Below are positions 1-10,283 of a stretch of 64,000 nt of DNA, in pieces. Within the stretch, counting starts at the first letter, position 1. Each line of letters begins with the position of its first letter. The stretch spans positions 139,127,852 to 139,191,851 of the forward strand of contig CM035439.1 in the NCBI GenBank assembly GCA_020310875.1, given 5' to 3'. Source of the stretch: Ceratopteris richardii (taxonomy: Eukaryota; Streptophyta; Polypodiopsida; Polypodiales; Pteridaceae). A program made the translations under genes and the position numbers. Below the pieces are notes generated by a model. It made no database searches and was not told where the DNA came from. It saw only the letters and a program-made list of their open reading frames with translations.

Positions 1-598
1 ACACTGCTTCTGTATTTCTGTTTTGAGTTTCTGAACTACCGGAATTTGTTCCACCAAATGGCACGCTTTCCGGTGCAATTAGTTTACTTACTATATTGCG
101 AATTTCTGTTTCAAATAGTCTTCCTTCCTCCTTGATATCCAGAGTAGGAGGACTTGCTCCCAAACGTTGTAGTTGAGCTGAAGATTCAGCCGAAACTACT
201 GAAACGTCACCGAAAAACGGTGTTTTTCTTACCGAAACTCCACCGGAAGGATTCGAAATTGTGACCGGATACAGTGTAGATTCGCCTGTATCAATTTCCT
301 TCCCTAAAGTGTTTCTAATCGTATCTGAATCTATTCCGAAAACTTTTAGAGTAGATTCCAACTGCGTCTTGGGAGATTCCGAAATTGCTGTATTTTCGAT
401 AGTCTGCACCGTAGTGATACCAGACAGTTCTAGAGATGTACTACGTTCTACCGTAATCTCACCAGAATCAATGTTATCGTTCGTCACTTTTTCGACAACT
501 GGGTCAGGTCTAATTATACTAGTACCTCCCAGAGTTGTTCTTAATACCCCTAACTGATGATTCTTGGGATACTTTTCACCTGATCGAGTAATCGGCAT
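1..598 (-). CDS. Gypsy-type Gag N-terminus, partial at window edge
   Basis: Read on the minus strand, an ATG at 598-596 opens a frame with no stop for 199 codons to the left edge of the window. The product starts MPITRSG, the kind of opening (M..TRSG/LRSG) seen in many plant gypsy Gag proteins; the two other gypsy elements here start MNLRSG and MILRSG. The visible part is Ser/Thr/Glu-rich and low in complexity, as expected for the region before the Gag core, and no zinc knuckle is reached. It lies about 125 bp inside a primer binding site and an LTR in the same orientation, which supports the call. Family placement beyond 'gypsy-like' is inference. Confidence 0.6.
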   Translation of the reverse strand, partial: MPITRSGEKYPKNHQLGVLRTTLGGTSIIRPDPVVEKVTNDNIDSGEITVERSTSLELSGITTVQTIENTAISESPKTQLESTLKVFGIDSDTIRNTLGKEIDTGESTLYPVTISNPSGGVSVRKTPFFGDVSVVSAESSAQLQRLGASPPTLDIKEEGRLFETEIRNIVSKLIAPESVPFGGTNSGSSETQNRNTEAV

Positions 599-724
599 GT
601 AGCATTTTCGTACTGATCATATAGTATTACGAGCAAAACAGTTTTGCAACAATCTGATTCTGTTGCTACTGTCTATCCAACAAAATTTAATTCGAACAAA
701 ATACCAGGCAATCTTAATGCCACA

Positions 725-742
725 TCCCCAGCGGGATCGCCA
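725..742 (-). promoter_or_regulatory. Primer binding site of the left-edge gypsy-like element
   Basis: On the minus strand this reads TGGCGATCCCGCTGGGGA and begins one base inside the LTR end at 744. The form (TGG..., purine-rich end GGGGA) fits the 3' end of a tRNA ending ...CGCCA. An Arg-type tRNA is my best guess, but I cannot align it to a tRNA here. Confidence 0.6.
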
Positions 743-743
743 A

Positions 744-1544
744 TGTTGAACGAATAATACTTCTATCCAACTTTCGGAAGAGTATTATCGGGTCCTTGGG
801 TTCTTGGGAGTGGTAGGGGTCTGTTAAACAGAGGCCCTGTACTATTTTCCCAATTCTTCACACAGTCATAATACTTCCTCACGTCTTAGTACAGTGGGTG
901 AATCTGAATACTGACTATTCTTCGGCACGGTGAATATTAAGACTTATCCTGAATCTGCTATGGTAATGGAGTAGAGGTACTGTTATGACTTGTAAATAAT
1001 AGAATATGCACTTTTCAGTAATTGAATACTATTCAATATGACGATTCCGGGTGACAGATAAGTACGTCGTACACGAACAAAGATAATCGAGATTACGCCA
1101 AACTTTTTGTATACTGATTCAAGTCATAAATTCCTACCGCAATTGATAAACTTACCAATACTTTTGTCCACATACAGATCTTATCGAATTATCAGTGAAC
1201 GCAGACTATTGTCTCGAATCTGGTCACTTAACCACAGACAAACACACAATCTCACGATAGAAGAGATACAGAATCGTATATAACTGATCATCAAATAGAC
1301 TCACAACACAAGACTACCGAATGGAAATCTGTTCAACCAAGAGAATCGCAGAATAGTTAAATACGAATAGAATGAAACAGAACTCAATGTATTCATCAAT
1401 ATCTCATACATAGTCTTAAAATATGATGCTCGCAATATCCCAAATTGATTCACTATAACAGACAACAGACTAAATGAGATACTTGCAATCTCCAAATACT
1501 TCAGTTCGCGATGTGATCAACCCTACTCACTACAGCGCTCAACA
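744..1544 (-). mobile_element. 5' LTR of the left-edge gypsy-like element
   Basis: The segment starts TGTTGAACG and ends CGCTCAACA, giving a 6-bp perfect (8 of 9) terminal inverted repeat with TG...CA ends, and abuts the primer site at 725-742. Length 801 bp. An alternative outer end at 1711 (GTACAACA) is possible and would give 968 bp. The partner LTR is outside the window, so neither end can be confirmed by comparison. Confidence 0.55.
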
Positions 1545-2246
1545 GAACAGAGACTCCTTCCGAAAAACTGCCGATCCTAACCGCTTTCCTTTATGCGCTT
1601 TAAAAATCTGCTACAATGTTTTCGCAAATCCACTTTTTACGGCACCTATCCGGGTTCATCTATCCTGGTTCGGCGGCCCTCTAACACATCCCAAAGGCCG
1701 AGTGTACAACACGAAGAGATGAACATCAATCGACCTTCTCCATGGTAAGTATCTTTACTTTGGAAACATCATAACCATGATAGCTTAGGAAACCTCTTCG
1801 TTGGCATACCCTTGAGCACTTAGCTCAAGAACCCCAATTTTTGCACCATACTTCTTCCGATGCATTTTCCAAGTAAGCATGCATAGGGCTACATTACAAG
1901 GCCGTGCACAAGGCACATATTTTCCTCAACCCATGCATGAACACACTTACCCATCATCCATTATGGGTTATGAGTACTTGGCATGACTACTATGAACATC
2001 AACTTTGGAAGATCTAAAGGACATCAACGGAGACTCACAACGACACAGTCATGCTGGAATCCAACGAAGAAGTACATACCAAGGCACTACAACTTGCAAA
2101 CGCTCGCAGTGACAGATGAAGAACCGGACAACCAACCCTGCCACATCTGGAAGCCAGACAACTTTTGTTCATACAAAAGGGACACTCCCTCTCAAAGCAC
2201 TACTTGGCACAACCACTACAACAAGGGTATGTCAAGGATGACAGAC
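1545..2246. other. Non-coding stretch before the first + strand gypsy LTR
   Basis: No convincing coding region. Short open frames at 1474-1722 and 1983-2339 lack any family motif. The right end runs into a polypurine tract and an LTR, so the last few hundred bases are probably the 3' untranslated part of a gypsy element whose coding part has been lost. The first about 170 bases may instead belong to the preceding LTR. Confidence 0.4.
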
Positions 2247-2262
2247 TCGAGAGGGGGGGGAG
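2247..2262 (+). promoter_or_regulatory. Polypurine tract
   Basis: A purine run with eight consecutive G (GAGAGGGGGGGGAG) directly before TGTTGG of the LTR. This is where plus-strand DNA synthesis of an LTR element is primed. Confidence 0.7.
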
Positions 2263-2860
2263 TGTTGGAACTCAAGGTCAAGCACAAGCATGAAAGCACA
2301 TCAGAAAGGTGGACACACACAAGAAGAAGGAGCAAGTAGGGAGCTCCAAGAAGTACATGTCAAATTTTTAGAAGAATCCCCTACAAAAATAGTGATTCCC
2401 ATCACTAAAAACCATTGTAAATACCATTTTCTATTTTTGTAACTCCATTTTGTTCAAGCCAAGGAGTCCTCGAGCTTCACGAGTATTAGAAGTATCATCC
2501 TACCAATTTTCATAATTTTTAGACTTCGTTTGAGCCCTCAAATAAGCCCTGGAACCTAATTTTTAACTAGGTCGGACACTAGGTCTGCACAGGGCCAAAA
2601 CTAGTAAAAAAAACTATAAAAAGAGCTAGAGAGCTCATTTTTGAGGTTAGCTTGTTACAGATTAGAGCTTTGTAAGAGAACTCTTTTGGCAATCGAAGCT
2701 TTCCATTGTTCCTCTCTTTGATCTTACCTTGCACGCGTGTGTGTGTATGTGTGTGCATGCTTGTGTGCTTTCACTCACGCACTTGTGCCTTCACTTGCTC
2801 GTGGTCTTCATATCGGTCCTCACGCCTCCGCGGATTGACAAGTAAAGGAGGTGCTGCTTA
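2263..2860 (+). mobile_element. Gypsy LTR, copy A, 3'-truncated
   Basis: Starts TGTTGG after the polypurine tract and matches the LTR at 15362 over most of its length, including the A-rich block near 2380-2420, the TATA region, the GT-rich run near 2740 and a GGAGGTGCT stretch near the end. The last about 25 bases and the primer site present in the other copy are missing: sequence switches at about 2861 directly to the accessory-ORF remnant. It also lacks about 100 bases near its 5' end relative to the other copy. Confidence 0.75.
2615..2623 (+). promoter_or_regulatory. LTR TATA box
   Basis: TATAAAAAG inside LTR copy A, followed by the inverted repeat GAGCT-agag-AGCTC. The corresponding site of the other LTR is TATAAATAG at 15809. 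Probable core promoter at the U3/R boundary. Confidence 0.5.
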
Positions 2861-3811
2861 CGCCAGATATAAAGAACTGGGATTAGATGATTCGAGCTCT
2901 AATGAGGGATCCAACACTAAGAAAGACACATTAGACACTAACATAAGAACAAAAACAAACAATGAGGAATGGATGGAGATAAACCAAGTAGAGGTTACAC
3001 CTGACAATCAACTGTCACAGGTACAAAACCAAGCAGAACCCACTGTACAAGACCACCTCATTCAATTAAATGACAAGTCAAAGATCAGCATAAAGGAAGC
3101 TCCAATCACACATAAAGATCCAGTGCCAACTATCAAAGAAGAAGTACAAACATGCATGGACAAAGAAGAAAGTTTCCCACAAAATAAGGAACAAATTATG
3201 ATCGAAGTGTCTGATGATACTCCACAAGGCAAGATTGACCACAGGGAGGCTGAGCCACGGATACAACTCCATATTCGGCAGCCCCATGATACTACGCTAC
3301 ATGTGGCACAGGGGAAAGATGTTACCACGGGTGAAGAACCTAGCATCCCTACCACATGGCTGAATGTTGACGTTACTCAATTGAAGCTTGTTGTTAAGCA
3401 GATGATACAAACGGCCATGGATACACAACAAAAAATGATGGACACGGATGCAGATTACGCAAGGCCGTGCGCGAAAAGAATCAATTTCAAGTAATGAGTG
3501 AGCAATTGTTCGCACAGCTCATCCAGGCCCAACAAGAGATTTCAGCCAAGGAAATGGAGATAATCATAGTCAAAGAACAATGTAATACATTGATGAAGCA
3601 ACATCATCAGCTCCAGACACAACTGACGGATTTACAAAGACAACATGAAGCTAGTGAAGCAGACAAAGAGAGGATGAAAGCTCGAAGCAATCTGCTCGAA
3701 ACACAACTAAAAGTATATATGGAAGAAAATGATAACTTACGCAGCAGAAATAAAGAACTAATTAGTCGAGTGTATGAAGACATGCATTCAAATGATGATC
3801 AATGCAAATGA
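2861..3811 (+). pseudogene. Remnant of gypsy accessory coiled-coil ORF, copy A
   Basis: Codes for an acidic, Gln/Lys/Glu-rich stretch followed by a heptad-like coiled coil (around 3467-3800, frequent Leu/Met/Ile in a Gln/Glu/Lys background). It is nearly identical to 11389-12270. A frameshift near 3450-3470 splits it into two frames, and relative to the second copy about 450 bases are missing after 3750. The start visible here lies in the LTR and is artificial: the gene's true N-terminal half is absent. The architecture matches the coiled-coil part of the accessory protein of the 17.3-kb gypsy element (39274-42714). I do not know its function. Confidence 0.65.
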
Positions 3812-5224
3812 GCTTTCCAAGAGTGCAAATAAGTCCAAGCCTATTCCAAACAAGTGTAAAGAATCTATGGAGATGCCACGATACTTGGAGCAGTATCCAA
3901 CAGTAAATCGAGCTTTTCTCTCAGCTCCGAACTCCGAATATAGCAAATAGCGGGTTCATTTCGAACCTCTCAAGAAGACACATCCAATGGTAGTCTTTTC
4001 ACTCAATTTTGACACTTCTACTTCAAGTTATGAGCAAAATACTAAGTCATGGGAATGACCTTCCTACACTTCAGCACTTCCTACACTTCACACACACCTT
4101 AACTACAGCAAACAAGCACTTTCATGGATAGACAACACTTGCAAACACTAATTTCAAGCATCACACTTGCACACAAGCTCAAAAGAAGAAGATACAGAGA
4201 AGAGAAGACACCAATTCGAAATTTTGTGCTCTTGATTCTCACAATGGCAAAAAGTCTTTACAAAGATTCACAAATTGACTTATATACATGTGCCCTAAAA
4301 ATGGTCCTTTCACACAAGAAACCGACACTTTATTCACTAAAAGGTTAATTTCCTACTAATTTAAATGGGTAAGCTAATAATCTCCAAGGGTATGCATCTA
4401 GAGGACTCCTCTAGTGCATTTACATCAGAAAATATGTTACAAAATGGCTATGATACAAAAATAAAGTGTCCAAATCGGAAAACTTTTGGGGCCCCTCTTT
4501 TTCTTTGCCTTTTGCTCTTCTTAGCTCTGCAACAATCTCCCCTTCTTTGTCTCTGTCGTCCCTTGACAGGCTTTGCTTCTTGTCTAAGCTTTCTGAATAC
4601 ACACACCGAGTGGTCGAAGAAGCAACAAGGACTGTCAGACAATTGGTTATCTTATCGGAAGTATGTCCTTTGCTTCTGTTTTACCCTTGGTATTCCATAC
4701 ATCACAAATCTGGGTTGCTGCATTCAGTCGGGCTGCCACGCACGCCATCAGTGGCTAAGAATGTGGTATTCTTAGTCACTCTCTTCATCTTTTCAGCCTC
4801 TCCCCTTTCTAACTTTTGGTCTTCTGATATGTCTTTGTCTTCAGACATCTGACCCTATTGTATTGCTTTGAGCCTGTTTACTTTCTTTTCACCGCACGCT
4901 ATCAGCGGGAGGATTATTACCTACCAAGTATTGTCTTGCACTTCTTCATGGATACTTCCTAGCCCTGGTCGGTCCTTCCCATGAAATGTCTTGGTTCTAA
5001 TTGTTCTTTAATTCCATTCCTCAGGACCTAGGTGTTTGGCGTTGTTGCTTGATGCGTGCCCCTGTGGGGCTTTGTGCAGAGATGGGTGTTGCGTGCCCCT
5101 GCGAGGCTTCTTGCAGAGATATAAAATCTTTTTAGTGAAGCTTCTTTCTTAGTCTTCTTCTTTTCTTCCTTTTGTTGGACTCTCCCTCAACACAGATCAA
5201 GCTTTCCTGGCTAGTGAGAAGGGA
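3812..5224 (-). mobile_element. Inverted LTR-like fragment and adjoining 3' region, copy A
   Basis: No gene. Up to about 4534 the sequence resembles, in weak stretches, the minus-strand LTR of the 17.3-kb gypsy (shared 'ATTGACTTATATACAT' followed by 'CCTTTTCACAC'-like text) and ends CTGCAACA followed by TCTCCCCTTCTTTG. On the minus strand that is a polypurine tract running into TGTTG. The rest to about 5224 would then be the 3' untranslated part of that element. The left limit is uncertain. The same block recurs at about 12872-14214. Confidence 0.4.
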
Positions 5225-8200
5225 AAATGAAAATGGAGCTCTTCAAGTAGTAAGGAGAAATCTGCTAATTCTGCACAATCAAAGAGGGAAGACAAAGATG
5301 AAAATAAATCAGAAAAGCAGAAATTGTTTTGCAAGTACTGTAAAGGAAATGATCATATCATAAAGAACTATCCAAAACTGGCTGCTAAAGAGGCAAATAA
5401 GAAAGAGGATGGAATGGTTGTTGCAGAGGCCTCTACACCAAAAACAGAGTCTGCTAATCTTGTGCAGGAAGAAGAATGGGCATTTACTATTGTTTGTAGT
5501 TTTGACCCATCTTCTCATGAGCAGTGCATGTCTGTAGTAGACTCAGATGTTTGGTGCTTTTATAGTAGGGCAACCAAACATATCACCTCGCAGTGCAGTT
5601 TCTTCACTTTGCTCGAGCCTACCCCTACAGGGAATACTATCATATGTGCCAACAACTCCTCTTATCCTGTCATGGGAGTTGGTACGATCATTTTGACTAT
5701 TGATGATGGTAGTTCTTTCACTTTGTTAGATGCTTTATTTGTGCCAGGGATCAAGAAGAATCTGTCATCAGTTTCAGCTTTAGCCAAGATTGGCTTGGTT
5801 GTGAAATTTATTGATGACAGGTGTACAGTTCATGATCTCTCAAATGGAAATGTGATTATTGCTTTTGGCATTTTATGTCCTCGGTTGTATAAGCTCATAG
5901 ACTATCAAGGATCTGTGAATGATGTGGCCTGTGCAGTACATGATTCTCATGCTATGTCGGATGCAAAGCTTTGGCAAGCATGCTTTGCTCATCTAAATTT
6001 TTCTAGTTTTCTACGCCTGCAAAAATCTGAAATGGGGTCCTGTTTGCCCAAACTTGAGGCACCTGGAAAACATGTTTTTGAAGGTTGTATTTTGGGCAAA
6101 ATGTAGCATTCCTCATTTCTAAAAGATGGTTCCGTTTGGGCTACTCAAAAATTGCAGCTTGTACATAGTGAGGTTTGTGGTCCTATGCAGACCTCTTCTT
6201 TTGGAAATTATCTTTACTTCGTGGCTTTCATTAATGATTTTTACAAACATGCATGGGTATATCCATTGAAAGCAAAGTCCAAAGTGATCATGTGCTTCAA
6301 ACAGTTTTTGGTCTTGGCTGACAATCTGTTAGCATGTAAAATGGGCACCCTCCGTTGTGATCGAGGGGGGGAATATATGTCTTCTGATTTTGATTCATTA
6401 CTGGCTAAACGTGGGATAAAACACCAGTGTATAATGCCATATACACCTCAAGAGAATGGAGTTGCTAAACGGAAGAAGAGGTCACTCATGGAGATGGCGA
6501 GGTGTATGGTCAAGAGCCAAGATTTACCACATAGTTTCTGGCTTGAACCTGTCATGTGTGCAGCATATGTACTTAACATGTGTCCCACTAAAGCACTGCA
6601 GTCTATCACTCCATATGAGGCTTGGCATGATTGCAAGCCATCTATTGCTCATCTGCGTGTTTTTGGTTGTCTCGCATATGCATTAGTGCCGGAACAAACA
6701 TCGCAAAATATTGGATGATAAAGCAGTTAAGTGTATTTTTGTTGGGTATAGCTCTGAAGTAAAGGATATCGTCTGTATCATCCACAGACTAAACACATTC
6801 TAGTTATCCGTGATGTTGTCTTTGTGCAAGATTCTATTCATCCATTGCTTTCATGTACTAAGGAGACATACATTAGCTCCAAAGACATGTATGATACTTT
6901 GCTGCCTCTTTTTACAGGTGGTGAGTCTAGTGCTGGTCCTAATCGGGCAACTTCTCAGCCTTTGCAGGTTTCAAGTGATGATGCAGATCATTCCACTTCT
7001 AATGCAGATTTACATGATGCACTTATTGGTGAGAGAGTTGATATTGAGCAGGCAAAAACTATGCCAAAATGGCTGGTGCACACCTTGCGTGACAGCAAAT
7101 TAGATACACCTCTATCATATCATACTTGGTTAGGCTCTCATAGTGCCTCCTTTCCATCAGATTGCTATGCTATGGCTGCCCCTATTCTGTATGATGAAAT
7201 TGAACCTGTTTCATTTGATGAAGCACAAAACTTTGAACATTGGATGGCTGCAATGCAATCTGAATATGATGTCATGAAAAATGGTACCTGGTCTTTATGT
7301 GAGTTTCCTCCTCGCAAGAAGTCCATTGTCACTAAATGGGTATACAAGATGAAGACTAAACCTGATGGAATAGTTGACAAGTATAAGGCTAGGCTTGTTG
7401 CAAAGGGTTATGTGCAGGAAAGAGGCATTGATTTTGATGAAACCTTTGCTCCTACTTGTCGAATGACTACTGTTCATAGCATCTGTGCACTTGCACCTCA
7501 TCATGGTTGCAATGTACATCAGTTGCACATTAAAACAACATTTCTAAATGGTGATTTGCATGAAGAAGTGTATGTTTTTGAGCCCCGTGGCTTTATGCAG
7601 AAAGGGCATGAAAACCAAGTGTGCAGGTTAAAGAAGGCATTATATGGTTTAAAGCAAGCACCATGTACTTGGTATGAAAAGATACATGCCTATCTGATTG
7701 CACATGGTTTTGAGAACAGTCCAACTGAAAGCACCTTATATGTCAAGCGTGCTAATGATGTACTTCTAATCATTGTGGTGTATGTTGATGACATGCTGCT
7801 CACTGGTCCTCATGAGAAGCATATTGCTGATTTCAAGGCTGATTTAAATGCCTCATTTGAGATGTCTGATTTGGGGCATTTGCATCATTATTTGGGCATT
7901 CAATCTGATTTGGTGCATTTGCATCATTATTTGGGGCACGTTGATGGTGGAATGGCTTTGTGTCAAACAAAATATATTGACACATTATTGCAGCGCTTTG
8001 GCCTTGAAGACTATAAACCCATTGCCACTCCTATGGAGATAGGTTTACAATTGAGTCTTTATGATGTTGGAGATGCATTTGATGTTGTTCTCTATTAACA
8101 GGTTGTTGGATGCTTGATTTACCTATGCATTACTTGGCTAGATATTCAGTTTGTTGTCTCATAGATTTGGAGGTTTATGCATTGCCCAAGAGTCAAGCAT

Positions 8201-8768
8201 TCGCAGGTGCTTAATCGCATCTTTCGCTACTTGAGCGGTACTCGGCTACTTGAGTTGTTTTATCGCAAGGGGGGATCACTACCACCAGATTTGCATGATT
8301 TTTCTCACTCTGATTGGGTTGTTTGCTATGACACTCGTGTGTCCACTAGTGGCTTTTGCTTCATGCTTAGTAGCTCATGTATTTTAATCTTGGTTGTGCA
8401 AGAAGCAGCCTATTGTGGCCACTTCTAGTTGTGAGGCTGAGTATATAGAAGCTTTCAAAATGACTGCTGAGTGTGTGTGGCTCAGATGCCTTATGGCTGA
8501 TTTGAGTGTTGGTCAATCTTCTACCACCACCATCTTCAGTGATAGTCAGAGCGCATTGGGAGTTGCGAGGAACCTTGTGTTCGATGCTCGCACTAAGCAC
8601 ATTGAGGTGCATTATCATTATGTCAAGGAGAGGTTCTGTGCTGGGGAAATCAGCTTGGTATATGTGCCCACGCAGGAGAACGTTGCATACCTTTTCATGA
8701 AGGCTCTGCCTAGGGAGAAGTTTGAAGCTTTTCACAAAGCTTTAGGATTACTTCCTGTTGTGGAGTGA
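5225..8768 (+). pseudogene. Degenerate Ty1/copia gag-pol, copy A
   Basis: Order of domains is that of copia: end of Gag with a zinc knuckle (5324 on), protease region, integrase (6152-6718, with DRGGEY and QENGVA motifs), reverse transcriptase (7200-8050, [23 protein letters not shown]) and RNase H (8177-8768, SSCEAEYIEA, HIEVHYHYVKE). It is dead: the knuckle's last Cys is Tyr, the protease D-S-G is Y-S-R, there is a TAG at 6103, and frameshifts occur near 6700, 8095-8180 and 8390. Gag's N-terminal two thirds and the 5' LTR are missing. A 39-bp tandem duplication lies in RT at 7865-7940. Confidence 0.85.
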
Positions 8769-8841
8769 TTTCCACATAGCTTGGCACTTCCTTATACCTG
8801 AGTGCCAGCTCCTTGTTCACCGCATCACTCCCAGGGGTATT

Positions 8842-9072
8842 TGTTGATATATTTAGGTAGTGATGTGTGTAAACACACTAGGACCACCCGGGTACTTTCT
8901 TCCCTCTTTAGGAGTTTTTTTTCCCTTGGCTTGTATATACACCTATTGCCCTAACAGGCTACTTATCTTTGTACATTCTAGTGGTAATACATTCAATATT
9001 GTGTGTTATGCTCCAAGCTTCTTCTTCTTCCTTGTGTTGTTTGCGTGCTTCCACAGACGTCTAACTCCAACA
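8842..9072 (+). mobile_element. Putative short 3' LTR of copia copy A
   Basis: After the RNase H region and a short G-rich tract (CCAGGGGTATT), the sequence runs from TGTTGATA to CTCCAACA (231 bp) with TG...CA ends and a TATA-like TGTATATACA near 8931. Short LTRs of this size occur in copia elements. There is no 5' partner in the window, so this rests on position and end motifs alone. Confidence 0.45.
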
Positions 9073-10283
9073 CGGAGTATGTGGAATCTTCAAGTCATCT
9101 ACTAAGTTATCTTCCAAGTCTATGTATTCTCATAGACACTCACCCAATGTTTGTAAGTGTTTCACATACACAAAATTTCTCAAGTTTCCATTAGTTAAGC
9201 CATCCAAGTATAATGATATTATCTTTTGTGGGGTGGGATTCTAAGCCATAGGACATCTTTCCACATATAGATTGAATCTTTTGGCTTCCAATCTTACTAA
9301 TTCATTGGCTGCCTGCTTGAAGTTGTGATTCATTGGATATGAGACTCATAAGGCCTTTGAGCCATGGGTGGTTCTTGATATGGAACATTGAAAATGGTGA
9401 AGGAATGACAGAGATATGAGCAGTAGAAGTTGATTGTTATGAGTGACTATGACAGAGAGACCATAGATGAGAAGTATTGATCTATTGTATTAGAACACAA
9501 TGTTATACAAGATCATTAGCATGATAATCAATGCCTAATGACAATGAGTAGTGTAGGCTATAATGTAAGCCTCACTCTCTTACAATGTGGCCAAGGAGAA
9601 CTCAGAAATAGAGTCACATATCCCGTGATTTTTTTTAGACATCTTTTATAGATAGGATATTTGAATTTGAATTTGAATCCTCCATTGGCTCTCACTAAAA
9701 GTGATCCTCTATTCTAAGAGATATTCTCTCAAGTAGAGTCGTGACTTTTCCAACTAAGAAGTCTCACAAATTTAGTGGTAGTTACAAATAATGTTTGAAG
9801 CCAAAAAAATGACTTTTACAAATGGTAAAGATAAAAAGCTTCCTAGAAATGGTTTCCATGGAGCTTCAATTGTACATAAACTCTTAGCCGAATGTGTAGG
9901 CTTAGTATTTGCACCAACGTATATTACAAGATTGTCTTTTTTTCTTTTACAAAAAATGTCTTTCCAACGTACATTCTTCTTCTACTTAAGGATAGTGAAG
10001 CACATTTCCCTCTTGGGAAATAGGAGAGCACTTGTAAAATAATACAAAAAGAATAACTAAGGGTTCAATAACCGCTTCAGCTAGAACTAACATTTCTGTT
10101 TTCTTTCAGAGACAAACTTAAAAATATATAAAAGTATGAAAAAATCCCAGGTATTACATTTCTCACACCCACTGGGAAGGGACGACACAATTCACTTGGA
10201 GAGTTGCCAAATTCAAGAAGGATAGATGAAGGATGATTCTTGACACATGCTTGCCACTAATTATTGGTATATATTGAGTGCAG
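9073..10283. other. Intergenic stretch with no identifiable gene
   Basis: AT-rich, many stops in all frames, only short open frames without motifs. Direct repeats of TTGAAT near 9661-9678. The last about 30 bases (AT-rich, ending TATATTGAGTGCAG before ATG at 10284) resemble a 3' splice site in front of the accessory ORF. Confidence 0.5.

Noticed and set aside
1545-1711. LTR end at 1711 (GTACAACA) instead of 1544
   Set aside because: Both have CAACA ends; the inverted repeat is longer with 1544 (8 of 9 against 5-6). Not settled without the partner LTR.
1474-1722. 82-codon + strand frame as a gene
   Set aside because: No motif, and it overlaps the LTR end.
2736-2770. GT-rich run as a separate microsatellite locus (also 15925-15960)
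   Set aside because: It is an ordinary part of the gypsy LTR in both copies.
4365-4852. Overlapping 128-136-codon frames, and the similar pair at 13346-13792
   Set aside because: Present in both duplicated blocks, but two frames are open at once and the text is Ser/Leu/Phe-rich translation of CT-rich non-coding DNA on the antisense side of a polypurine tract.
9791-10042. 83-codon + strand frame as a host gene
   Set aside because: No recognisable domain, AT-rich, flanked by stops; could be chance.
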